DNA of 64,000 bases from Nageia nagi (taxonomy: Eukaryota; Pinophyta): positions 74,214,001 to 74,278,000 of the forward strand of contig JBITNC010000001.1 of NCBI GenBank assembly GCA_050084985.1, given 5' to 3'. A program made the position numbers and the translations under genes. The notes beneath the pieces were generated by a model, which did no database searches, was not told the origin of the DNA, and saw only the letters and a program-made list of their open reading frames with translations. This document shows positions 33,736-44,249 of this stretch, piece by piece (the first letter of the stretch is position 1; each line of letters opens with the position of its first letter).

Positions 33736-34618
33736 AGACGATTCTAGGGTTTCAAGGCTCAAAACTAGTCATCGTGGAATTTTCGCTACCAATTTTTTTT
33801 CGTGAGGATTTAGATTCTGAAATTTATTGGGTTTTTAGAAGACATACCGAAGAAGTTACAGTTCAAATTTCAGAATCTACTTCGCTATATTTTTCGAGTT
33901 ACACTCAGGGGAAGTTAAGGTTTATGACTAGTCTCAAAAGCAAGTCGGAAACAGGTGTTCTAGCTAAAAAGGGTATATCTGAAGTTTTACAGCTCTAAAA
34001 TAGGTGAGACCTATTGGATTCGTTAGGTTACAAATTGAAGTTTATCTGTTACAATTTTCAAGGTCTAAGAATAAACAGGTAACACAAGGCACTTCGTACA
34101 AGTTCACTCTTCTAAAAAATCCAAAAATCAGCACATCTTGGGAAAATTGCAGTCATTTCCTCTTGGACTATCAGAATTTGACGAAATCTGTGGCATTGAA
34201 AAGAAGACATCTGAGGCTACCATAGGTATAAATTTCAGACTCTAAAGGGCCGAAATTTCATATTTACATCAGTTGGAAGGTTGGATAATAGAATAGTCTC
34301 CAAATCACGATTTAAAAAGGAGCTGTCGTTACTTTGCCAGCACTGCATCCCGAGGAATTGTGGTCTCCTACAACGTACTCGCAGTATATCGCTTAGGCCA
34401 CTGTTGGATTCTCTCACGTACCTTTGAGTATATAGAGAGGCCATCATGCTCATGCACGTACATGGTATATAGAGAGGTCCTTTAGGATTCCCTCATGTAC
34501 CGCGAGTATATTAGCAAGGGCCCTTTTCGAACGGTTGTGCATTAGACAGCACTAGCACAGAATTGAGCTCCCACGTACCTGGCGTATATAGGGAGACCCC
34601 CTAGAATACTTAGTCAAA
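33736..34618 (+). other. Leader of the gag-only element with 40-bp tandem repeats
   Basis: Two short open frames (33723-33998 and 34004-34225) have no recognisable motif and may be chance upstream ORFs. At 34373-34600 the word ACGTAC (once ATGTAC), followed by GTATATAGAGAG, recurs at 34373, 34416, 34456, 34495 and 34573. The period is about 40 bases, with one position skipped. The repeat ends just upstream of the gag ATG and may have a role in the RNA, for example packaging (inference). Confidence 0.75.
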
Positions 34619-35545
34619 ATGCCACCGAAAAAAATTGCTAAACCAACTAGACCTCTAGAGGGTTCATCCATGACTATAGCAGAAAGTGAAGACATATTCT
34701 TTCGAATATCCCAAGTGGAAGAATTGGTTAAAGAGTGTGTAAAAAAGGGTGATATGGAGGAATTAAAAAGGGATTTGACAAAAGAGTTGGCGACTAAAAT
34801 GGATCAATATATGGAAAATATTTTTCAACTCATACAAAACCCAGAGGGAAAGATTCCTAAAGATGTTGATATGGCCCAGGGTTATCAGGAAAATAATAAT
34901 ATTATTCAAGGAGATAAACCCTTCATTAATAAGCCTAATTCAGGAGGATATGCTTCTACTGATGGAAGTAATCAAGCATGGTTCTCAAGGGGAATCCAAA
35001 TCCCCAAGATCGACATGAGGAAGTTTGATGGAAGGGACCCCATCACTTGGATATTTCAAATGGAGCACTTTTTTGATCTACACCAAGTACCAGCATCACA
35101 AAAAGTAACTATTGCATCCTTGTATCTAGAGCCTGAGCAGGTTGTATGGTACCAATGGCTTTGTGAACGTAAAAAGGGTTCTATTATATCTTGGTCCATT
35201 TTTACAGAGGAACTGATAGCCTACCATGAGGAGGTTAAGAATAATTCCTTCTTTACTCAATTGATAAATCTAAGGCAAGAAGGTTCAGTGATGGAGCACA
35301 TTCAACAATTTCAAAAGTTGAGTCTTAGAGTGAAGGATATACCAGATGATAGATTGTTGGATCTCTTTATGGGAATATTAAAGGATAAAATTCAACATGA
35401 GGTGCATCTATTTGAACCAACATCCTTAGAGATGGCTTTCAGGATGGCAAGGAAGGTTGAAAGTAAAAATATGGCAATGGCGGAATATTCCACATGGGAA
35501 GATGAGAAATTTCTACAGAAGCATCCAGAACTACTAAAATGTTGA
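34619..35545 (+). CDS. Gag polyprotein of a Ty3/gypsy gag-only element, with pol-like C-terminal tail
   Basis: 308 residues, intact. Residues 1-30 are basic and Pro/Thr-rich. Residues 30-75 are charged and probably coiled coil (VEELVKECVKKGDMEELKRD). A low-complexity linker follows. The Retrotrans_gag core runs from IDMRKFDGRDPITWIFQMEH (131-150) through LEPEQVVWYQWL (170-181) and LINLRQEGSVMEHIQQF (215-231) to EMAFRMARKVESK (271-283). There is no zinc knuckle. The last 19 residues (STWEDEKFLQKHPELLKC) look like the end of a chromovirus chromodomain (x-A-T-W-E-D-x-x-F-x-x-x-x-P-E-L), normally the extreme C-terminus of pol. This suggests an internal deletion that fused gag to the end of pol. 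The protein should form particles that package the element's own RNA. The ATG at 34619 is the first in frame after the leader repeats. Confidence 0.93.
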   Translation: MPPKKIAKPTRPLEGSSMTIAESEDIFFRISQVEELVKECVKKGDMEELKRDLTKELATKMDQYMENIFQLIQNPEGKIPKDVDMAQGYQENNNIIQGDKPFINKPNSGGYASTDGSNQAWFSRGIQIPKIDMRKFDGRDPITWIFQMEHFFDLHQVPASQKVTIASLYLEPEQVVWYQWLCERKKGSIISWSIFTEELIAYHEEVKNNSFFTQLINLRQEGSVMEHIQQFQKLSLRVKDIPDDRLLDLFMGILKDKIQHEVHLFEPTSLEMAFRMARKVESKNMAMAEYSTWEDEKFLQKHPELLKC

Positions 35546-35560
35546 GGACAACATTTTTTT

Positions 35561-35574
35561 GAAGGAGAGGGGCA
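35561..35574 (+). other. Polypurine tract of the gag-only element
   Basis: GAAGGAGAGGGGCA directly precedes the 3' LTR and follows the gag stop by 15 bases. Confidence 0.9.
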
Positions 35575-35895
35575 TGTTAGGTCCCTATACATTATTATTG
35601 TTAGGTCGGCTATGGTTATTATTATTTCCTTACATTATTATTGTTATGTCGGCTAGTGTCCTTTCATTGTAGTGGCACCCCTTGGACTCCTATATATACT
35701 AAGGAGGTATTATCATTTGAAGATGTCTATTGTTGTGTAATTGATGTGATGTAAAGGAGGTTGCCCCCTCGAAGTGGCTTATTACAAAGGAGGTTGCCCC
35801 CTCGAAGTGGCTTATTACAGATTTTATCTCTTATTCAATGCGTTGAGCTCTCTCTTTGGTGATTTTATGCTATTTTGGGAACTTTGTTCATAACA
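35575..35895 (+). repeat. 3' LTR of the gag-only element
   Basis: 321 bp, identical to 33401-33721 on direct reading, including the 33-bp tandem duplication (35753-35785 and 35786-35818). Confidence 0.97.
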
Positions 35896-37232
35896 GTCCC
35901 TCCTATGGATCTTATTATACTTTCTAGTTTAGCATATCAATATTTAGGATCCCTTAGTCCTAGAATCCCTCATCCTAACCTCCCTTCTCTTTAGCCTCCT
36001 CATCCTCCTTCTCTCTCCTTGGTCCTCTCTACCATCTGTCATGCATGGAACTATTGGGGGTACTAAGTCCTATCACACTACCATAATATAATTAGGTAGG
36101 ATGCCCCATTATGGGGCCCACTAGGCATCATATGATGGGTCATACCTACATCATCTTCTTTTGTTTGAGTAATAAGCACATACAATGCTCCATCTAGCTT
36201 GACATATGTAATCTTAGGCCTCCCTAAGGCCTCCTTATCTATCCTACCATACCATATAGTACTAGATTCAATGATACATATTGCACCAACTTGTACTATC
36301 TTTATACTCTCTTGAATATAAAAATCTTAACATATTTGATATGTTAACCTTTGACATGTTGATTTTGTACCATGTACGCTAGCTACACATCCTACTCCTT
36401 CAAGTGTGGCCTACCAAGAATGACTACCATATCACATCCTGGGAATGTAACCCCACTATTAATTACTGATACCAATCCATGTGTCCCTTTTAGGGATGCC
36501 TCTTGGGCCTCTCTATCTCATGCTCCCAACACCTCATGTATGGGACCTCTCATCTGACCATGGATGGTATATCCCCTATCAAATCATCTAAGTGTACTTC
36601 CATCATTAAGGAGTTTTACCTCCCTAGCCAAATAAGCTCCCAAGCCCACACCTAAAGTAACAATGATGTGCTAACCCCCTTGCCTAACTCAAGTTATCAT
36701 TGTTAGCTCACTATGTATCTGCATCAAAAGGATTGGCCCCCATGCAAACACAATTTGGTATCATATCATCCTAATGATGATACCAAACATATTCTAAGGG
36801 AAGTACAATCCTAAGGAATATGGAAAAATGAATAATGATATTAAGAGCATCACCATAGTTTACTTGCACTTGTGTTGACCATCCTTGTAGTGGGTCTCGA
36901 TGAGAAACTTGACATTTTAAAGGTCCCAATGTCTATAACACTTTCCCATGTATGGACTAATCACCACTCTATTAATGTCCAAAATAATCATCTCTCTCTC
37001 CATAAGGAGTCTAAAGATCCTATAAACATCCTTGTATGTCACCATTATCTCCCCTTTTAGGAGTAAGAATATGCATCGATATAAGTCAAACTTCTCCCTT
37101 AATTTGGTCATGTGCAAGGTATCTCCCATAATAGGGAGTATCCTCACCATTCTAGCTAGCTTGATTTCCTCCAAATAATCCCAATTCTCCTAGATCAACA
37201 TGCCTCAAACCTTAATCCATAAGGGATGAATC

Positions 37233-37408
37233 TTGTATCTGAGTTTCACCTAACATAAAATTTTAAATATTTATCATTCATTGTGGTTATTATGCATTAT
37301 CTATGTATATATCAATAATTTTTGTATCTGAGTTTCACTTGATATAAAATTTTAAATCTTTATTAGTCATTATGGTTAGTATGCATTATCTATGTATATA
37401 TCTCATTA
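37233..37408. repeat. 89-bp tandem duplication
   Basis: TTGTATCTGAGTTTCAC starts at 37233 and again at 37322. Both are followed by similar text ending TGCATTATCTATGTATATAT. The copies are about 85-90% alike by eye. Confidence 0.9.
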
Positions 37409-38819
37409 TTTATCTTTATATTGAATTTGTGTGTCAAAATTTGTCAAGTTGTATACCTACATTAAAATCATCCTTTTTAGGGATGACTTGTAACCCTAGT
37501 TGTTGGCCTATAGATGACTAGGCTAGTGGTGTAGATGATTAACCTAATTGTTTGAGTATTGGATGACTCCTAAATTGGGTCATCTTGGATGCAAATGATT
37601 CATAATTGGTATACATTAAAAAATAATTCCTATGCATGTATATTTTTAAAAAATTACATTTGTACCTCTACTACATAAAATATTTAAATTACATGAGAAG
37701 TACATTCATTTACGCATCATACAACATAAAATCTAAAAAAAATAAAATAAAAAGTGCAATTGATAGTGTTCTCCCCTTTTGGCTTATTTTTATTTCAATC
37801 CTAATTTTCCATTAGGTAGTAGGTTTTATTTTTTGGTGTATCTCAATGGTTTGTTTGATCCATGTAAAATGCCTATTTATGGTGTTTTTTGTTACTAGTG
37901 TTTGAAGTCTTGTTTCATAACCCTAGCTACATGTTTTCTTTGGAACTTGTGTTCACTATAGTCTTTTTCAACCCTATATTAGGATATTTCTCTAAATTAT
38001 AGTCAATTTTTTATACCAATTCTTGCATAATTCATATTCCCCCCCTCAATCCAATCATTCACTATGTTTAAGTATTTCACATTTTTCAAATTTAGCATTT
38101 TTAACATTTGTATACTAGCTTTCCTTATGATTTGCAATAGTAAAGTGGGTGGAAAGTTTTAGTACCTACCTTCTTTATAAGTTACCCCTCCTCTAGTCCA
38201 CTACCACCTCTATGTCTATCTATCACCATGTGTATATGTAAATTGAAAAAAACTCCAAATGGCCAACACTCCAATGTGTTGCTATCTCGTACAATCTTCA
38301 TGCTTAGTCTCTCAATCCAAACCATCACTTTCACCCTTCATGTAAATCATTATTCAGAGCTTAGAGGTCAATATGCATTTTATTATTTTTTAAATGATTT
38401 AAAACCCTACCTTTTGATATTTTTCTTTTTTATTTTCACTTAACTCAGATCATCTTAGTGACCCGAGGTCATCCCAATGATTAGCTTCAACACTAGTCAC
38501 TAGGATGACCTTGCAATCGCTTGAATGATTTGGTCTATGTTGTGTCACTTTGTACACTTTCTATAATTTTCATTATTTCTTGGTTGTTTAGTCAAATTAT
38601 CAAGCATCTTATCTTATCATTCATCATACCTCCCCATTTGAGGGGGAGAGCTTCACACACTATTTCAAACTGATCAAAATTTCATAATTCTTAGTACAAA
38701 CAATTTAACATCATCAAGGATGCCTCATATACATGGTTGAACTTATTACATCATAAGTTTTCATTGGATAATGTTTAGATCAACATGATTGATTGATGAT
38801 CAACATACTTAGACATCAT
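37409..38819. other. Non-coding AT-rich sequence, nothing recognised
   Basis: No coding motif on either strand. A 71-codon plus-strand frame at 38228-38443 has no recognisable feature. Possibly old LTR sequence. Confidence 0.5.
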
Positions 38820-38844
38820 CATGTTTGACTTGGTCACTTTTATC

Positions 38845-39204
38845 AAGCATCATATGCTTACATGCTACGTTTTAACACTTGGTAGGTATATGAGTGTACA
38901 ATATTTCACCCTTCAACTATTAGAAAAAATAAGAGATCATTATAATTTATTTTATGAGCATCGCATGCCTATGTACTACGATTCAACTCTTGGTAGGTTT
39001 GCAAGCCTACAATCATTTCCCTTCAACTGCTATAGATCTTTTATCACTTTATTCAATCATCACATACCTATGTGCTATGGTCCAATGCTTGGTAGGTCTT
39101 TGAGCATACTATGCTTCCCTTTGAGTGCTAGGGAAAATAAAATTCAAACACCCATCAATAATTGGGGAAAATTAGAGATCATTCCCTTTCATGTTACCCT
39201 TTAA
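38845..39204. repeat. Degenerate tandem repeat, about 100-111 bp period, three copies
   Basis: The phrase CATCATATGCTTACATGCTA followed by an ACTTGGTAGG word recurs as CATCGCATGCCTATGTACTA and CATCACATACCTATGTGCTA at 38848, 38959 and 39058. A 127-codon open frame (38821-39204) runs through all three copies and shows the repeat in its peptide. I see no other coding evidence. Confidence 0.8.
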
Positions 39205-40430
39205 CTGATGGGGTAAAGCAAAGATCATTTCCCTTTTTACACTTAGATTAGATAGATTAAAATTTTACTTTATTTTTCTATAGACTACTTGATCCACTTA
39301 TCATATTTTATCACAAGTATTTTTCATAAGATCCAACCCCATCCCATACAACCTATTATGTGCCGAAATAAGACTTCAATGGGTTTTCATAATGTTAGGG
39401 ATGATCTTATATGGCCTATCATGCATCAAGACGAGCTGTAATCTTGATCATTTTTATGTTTTTATATTATGTCATTTGATGATTATTAGTTTATCATTTA
39501 ATAGTTTTTGTACTTATCTTCTCACATGTTTCAAAGCTTAGCATAAAAAGAGGTAATTATAAACACCCTAAAATTGTATTTACATTATTGGCATGGTTTT
39601 ATTAACATTTATGATGTTTATACTATCATGTTTATCTAGCATGTTATAAAACATTCTTGAAAGGTTTTATTAACACCATTTTATCCTTTAAGTCATTTCT
39701 AACACCTTGGTTCCAATTGTTGGACAATTGGCTAATCATTTAGATAATCCTATAAGCCACCTAATCATACGAATGAGCCTATCTAACATCTATAAAAGGT
39801 AATTTAAGCTCACTTTTCAAGGTTATATACACTTATTTATGAGCTCTATAATTATTGTACTTGATTACATGTGATTTTGAGCAAGTGACATCATATTTAA
39901 GGGTTTACCTTATGTTTTTTGCCTCTGTCTTCATGCCTTAGGATCACTTCTCCATACTTTATGGATTGAGGTACCTTATGGTTATTTTAAGAGATTATAT
40001 TATTAATTATTGATTTTATGAGTTATTTCAAGTTTTAGAGCTTAAATAAATCTATATTAAAAACTTGTATCCTCTCTTTCATTGTATATTTATAATTGTA
40101 GTTTTTCATATAAGCATACTTAGGCTAGTTTTCATACTTAGGGTTCCAACCTAGTGTGTAACCCTAAAGGTTATATCTTTAGGGTTTGAAGAATCTTCAT
40201 TGTGTAATTACTCTTTGTGGCTTTACATCCATCTTTTTTTTCTGTCTTGCATTCATTTTCATTTATATCATTTGATCATATTAGGAAAAATTTTACACAT
40301 ACATAGAACTTGAACATTCTTTATCATACATTATCAATATTATCACATACCCTTATCAAGTTTGCTCATCTAGGATTTGTATTCAATTTATGCTTGAGTA
40401 TCATACTTGCATAATAAGCATATCAATAAT
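39205..40430. other. Non-coding; probable LTR-like stretch with a TATA box
   Basis: No protein motif is visible. A good TATA box, CTATAAAAGG, lies near 39790 on the plus strand. It is preceded by a small palindrome (CCAATTGTTGGACAATTGG, about 39714-39732). This could be an LTR promoter, but no pair of LTRs was found. Confidence 0.35.
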
Positions 40431-41315
40431 TTCTAGTATCCTTTAAATTGAGGACAAAAGAGGCTTACAACCTTGTTGAGTTGGGATTTTAGCCCACTTG
40501 GATTGTCATAAGATCCTAAAGACATGTGATTTAAAGCCTCCCATAACATATTATCTTTTCTTTTAGGTGTAGATAGCTTCTTACAACATTGAGCTTCAAA
40601 GGAAAAAATCATAATCTCCAATTAAATGTTATGTCTCTATCAATGGGTGTTGTTTTTCCAATTCTCATTTAATATGTAATCAGTGAACCATGCATTTCAT
40701 CCATACTAAAATAATTCAAATCTTTAGCTTCTATAGGTGAGATTTTAGAATCAAATGTAAGAGGTAGAGATCTCAATACATTTTTCATAATGATGAAATC
40801 CTTTATTATTTGACTATAAGTCTTCTAATTGCATTGATAACCTCATTGACTTGTAACATGTAAGCCTCTATGATCTCATCTTCATTCATCTTGGCTTCTC
40901 TAAATTGAGCTCAATGCATATGTAGCTTTGGTTCTTTAATCTTATCATCAAATTCATGAATGCTTTTCAACTTATCTCAAATTTCTTTCACTATCCTACA
41001 TCCCATCACTTTAACAAGTTTATTTTCTACCAATCTATATATGATTACATTCTTTTCTTTCAAATAATTCTTAAACAGATTCTCACTGGTAACATATCTT
41101 AGAGGATTAAAAAGCATTTAATATGCACTATTAACTGATCCCTAAATATTGTATCCCAAAGTAGAAAGATATGCTTGTATTTTGATTCTCTAAAATGCAT
41201 AATTAGTTCCATAAAACAATGGTACCTTGTTTGAAGAGAAACCTTCATCTATAGTTATTGTGTTACTTTTGGATCTCCCTAACTAATTGACTATGAATAG
41301 GAACTAGCTTTGATA
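40431..41315 (-). pseudogene. Minus-strand copia gag relic with PBS
   Basis: Near the 5' end of the element (right side) the minus strand shows TAGTATCAAAGCTAGTTC (about 41305-41322), a decayed initiator-Met PBS. Protein pieces then follow across many shifts. FMELIMHFRESKYKH, MRLSMQLEDL-like text, and finally LWEALNHMSLGSYDNPSGLKS resemble a copia gag of the UBN2 type, in which L-T-M-D-E-L-x-x-x-L-x-x-Y-E-x is typical near the end. It is heavily decayed. The 3' pol part is not visible to the left. Confidence 0.5.
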
Positions 41316-41322
41316 CTAATTA

Positions 41323-42300
41323 TTGAACTACATATGACACTAAGAGGGGGGTTAATCAGTATAACTTAAAATTTTAACACAAATACAAAATAAAAAAGAA
41401 TAAGCAAACAAACATGCAAGCACCACAACATGAGATTTATAGTAAAAATCTAATATGGAAAAAATCACTTTGCTAAAGGAATTCTTGGAATCCGATTCAA
41501 ATTTAGTCACAAAATAAATTATTCTTACAATATTTTCATAACACCCACTGAAGGGAGTAGTGGTGACAAACCAAAATTTCTACAACATTGACTACAAGGA
41601 GCATTGATCCTTATTACCAAGCACCCACTCGACAAACTCATCAAGTTGTAGTAGAAAATATTTTTATTCTAAGGAGCACGAGATGTTTAGAATAAAATTT
41701 TCTTCTGTTCATCTTAACAATCACAACCACACTATTGTTCTCACAACACTTAATTTCTTGAATCATTGCTATTAAATTAATTTTTTATCCTTGCACAACC
41801 GCTTCTCATACTTAACTAAAAATAATAATAAAATAATATTCATTATATCCTTAATTATTCAAGAATGTATGCTCTATCAATATTCTCTTCAAAATAAATT
41901 GACACCCATTACATAAAAAATGCCCTATCTTTTTACTTTCTTAATCATAATCACACTACACACTTGTACTTCATACTTGTCTACAATGATGTAAAATAAA
42001 TGTTTATTATATATCCAAGAATATCTAACCTTTCCTTCACACTATAGGAATTTCTATTAAAAAAAAAGTATTACCTTCACTTTGAATAATGCTATCTTCA
42101 CCAAATGAATCTCTAGGTTCTTTTTGTAACAGCTCATTCATAATGAAAACTTTATTCTTCCATTATTTTCTTTCAAAATATATGTACATATTTCATTCAA
42201 AAATCACTCAAATCCTTAACTCTTTCTTTTTCTTTTATATCACAAGAAACTAGCATGTATAATAAAAAATGCAAACTAGCATCTAGAATGGCCCTATGCT
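41323..42300 (-). other. Probable 5' LTR of the minus-strand copia element, boundaries unknown
   Basis: Next to the PBS, the plus strand reads ACTAAGAGGGGGGTTAATCA (41340-41359). This resembles the 'GAGGGGGGTGAATCA' word found near LTR ends of some plant copia (Sirevirus-like) elements. No matching second LTR was found, and the right boundary is unclear. Confidence 0.35.
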
Positions 42301-44249
42301 AAGCAACCTCCAAAATGACCCTAAAAAAAATACCCTAAATGAAGGTCATTAAAAAAGGTAGGCACACATAAATTCATTAAAAAGGTATTTTTGAGGGTTA
42401 TTCAATGGAAAAATAATAAACTCAATTGGATGCATATATCAAAATTTATATCCTTTCAAAGATTAATATTATTTTATCTTTAATAATATTTGATTTTTAA
42501 CAATAATATTAATTCACCACTAATCTTACTTTCTCAAAAAACTCTACCATCATTGCAATTCAACATATCAAAACCATTGTTGGCCAATAACACCACCATA
42601 ATACTTCTAAGCATAAACTTAGGTAATTTACCTATAGAACAATCAAACACTTATGCAAATTTTATAGAGATATTTCGTCAAACACTTAGAAGATAAACTT
42701 TTGGCATACTACACATTCTCATACTTCAGAACTTGGATTGAGGTGGTCCAAAAATCAAATTTGCTCATCTTGGTAAGCTATAAGTTAATCAATCATCAAA
42801 TGATATGTCTGGTAACAAGATAGTGCAAATTTTAGTAGTCAAACATAAGTATACTAGGTTGCCTAAATTTGTAAAAAGTGATAAATTGGATTTTTGCAAC
42901 TCATGTCCTTTCTACTTTGTATCTTCATTTGAGCTAAAATTTCATCATAATTTAGAATATGTCTTGTAAAAGTTTTAAATACTAACTTCTTTTGAATTGT
43001 TTGATATGTTTCTTTCAAAATACCCTTTAATACTAATTTTGTAATTATCCAATAAAATACTAAATTACCTAATGATACATAGATAAGACAATTGATCATT
43101 CCAACATTACAAACACACTTATTATCATTCAAAAAACTTATCCAAGTTATCTCAAGCTATCCAATACAATCATTTGGTAGTTTTAGTGAATTTGACAATT
43201 TTGGCATTCTTGTTAATTTTTGTAACCTGGCATAAACTTGCACCTTCATCTGAGCATTAAACAAAAGCACACAAACATTTAATTTAATCAAGCATATGTT
43301 GATCATTTCCATTACAATGTGTTGATAACAATGAAAGCAAAATCGCTGCACCTTAATAGATTGCATCATCAATAATTTATCCTAACAAACAAAGCCATAA
43401 ATAGGTTTCTTAGACTTTATCACCAAGGACATAGGTTATACTCTAATTTTATCATCGAGATAGTCTTCCCATAGGTCATCAATTTGGTTATTTTTAAGTA
43501 ATGAAAGATGATGATTTCAATTAATGAAGGCTTGGATCACTATAATTCCAAGTGACGATATCAATGGGTAAAACTAGTAAGGGGTATTAAAAAATGATTT
43601 ATCTTTTTCAGTAAAATGGTATGGTTTTAAAAAAGGTTATTATTTATTATATAAGGGTTTACCATAAGGTGTCTAATAAATTAAAAGAGAATGTGGTAAA
43701 TTTTAAAAATAGGCAGGTTTTTAAAGAAGCACATGAACATACATGTTTTGAAGGCTTTCTATTAAGTGATCCCCTCATGCTTAAAGCCAACTTGTAGCTG
43801 CATTACAACATAATGGAACAAGAATTGTGATTCAAACCTAGAACCTCCCAAAGATAAGTCAACGCATTTAATCATCATGTTGTCCTAAGAACAACTATAT
43901 ATATATAATTTCATCATTTGTGAGTTTAATTTAAGAGAATATATAATAAGTAAATGGATGATTAACATGATAACAAAATGTAGAAATAAATACACTAATG
44001 CTTAAAATGAATGAGACGGGTCAAATGATTTATAAAACTAAAAAAAAATCAATTTTAAATTTCTCAACCTTAAAAATGTAACTCCTAGAATGTAAGGAAG
44101 GAAAAGATACCTAATAGATGAAAAAATTTACCAAACCCCCAAAAAAAAATTCAAAAGAAACTCCATCATCATCGATAGAAGATAGATTATAAAACATTAT
44201 TATTTAACCCTAATGAACACATAGAAAAAAGGAGAAAAATGCAAAGAGT
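42301..44249. other. Intergenic AT-rich sequence, nothing recognised
   Basis: Short open frames occur on both strands (42490-42696 plus; 43372-43157 and 43132-42863 minus). None shows a recognisable motif. Codon choice is as AT-rich as the surroundings, so I treat them as chance. Confidence 0.45.

Larger units (their letters stand above)
33401..35895 (+). mobile_element. Young gag-only LTR retrotransposon (TR-GAG-like, Ty3/gypsy)
   Basis: A 2,495-bp element is bounded by two 321-bp LTRs that I found identical base for base. It is flanked by a perfect 5-bp target duplication GTCCC (33396-33400 and 35896-35900). It has an initiator-Met PBS, an 880-bp leader, one intact 308-codon gag and a polypurine tract directly before the 3' LTR. 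There is no protease, reverse transcriptase or integrase. Such elements, described in plants as TR-GAG, need enzymes from a full-length partner. Identical LTRs mean very recent insertion, in contrast to everything else in the window. It sits inside a PMD-like relic; removing it and one GTCCC rejoins that sequence. Confidence 0.96.
32401..37174 (-). pseudogene. Plant mobile domain (PMD)-like relic, split by a gag-only retroelement
   Basis: On the minus strand, 37174-36917 is an 85-codon open stretch with RMVRILPIMGDT, LREKFDLYRCIFLLLKGEIM and VTYKDVYRIFRLLMERE. The pattern F-x-L-P-x-G-E-x-T-V-T-L-x-D-V-x-x-I-x-x-L is the core of the plant mobile domain, known from MAIN/MAIL proteins and from transposons. 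Downstream text to about 35900 includes GLGAYLARE and is full of stops. After the insertion at 33401-35895 the minus strand continues with low-complexity, Ser/Arg-rich text to about 32400. This is probably the accessory ORF of an old transposon rather than a host gene. The lower boundary is uncertain. Confidence 0.5.

Noticed and set aside
38821-39204. 127-codon open frame
   Set aside because: The peptide merely repeats with the roughly 100-bp DNA repeat; no motif, no coding bias.
42863-43372. Two neighbouring minus-strand open frames (71 and 89 codons)
   Set aside because: I looked for PPR and enzyme motifs and found none; composition equals that of the AT-rich surroundings.
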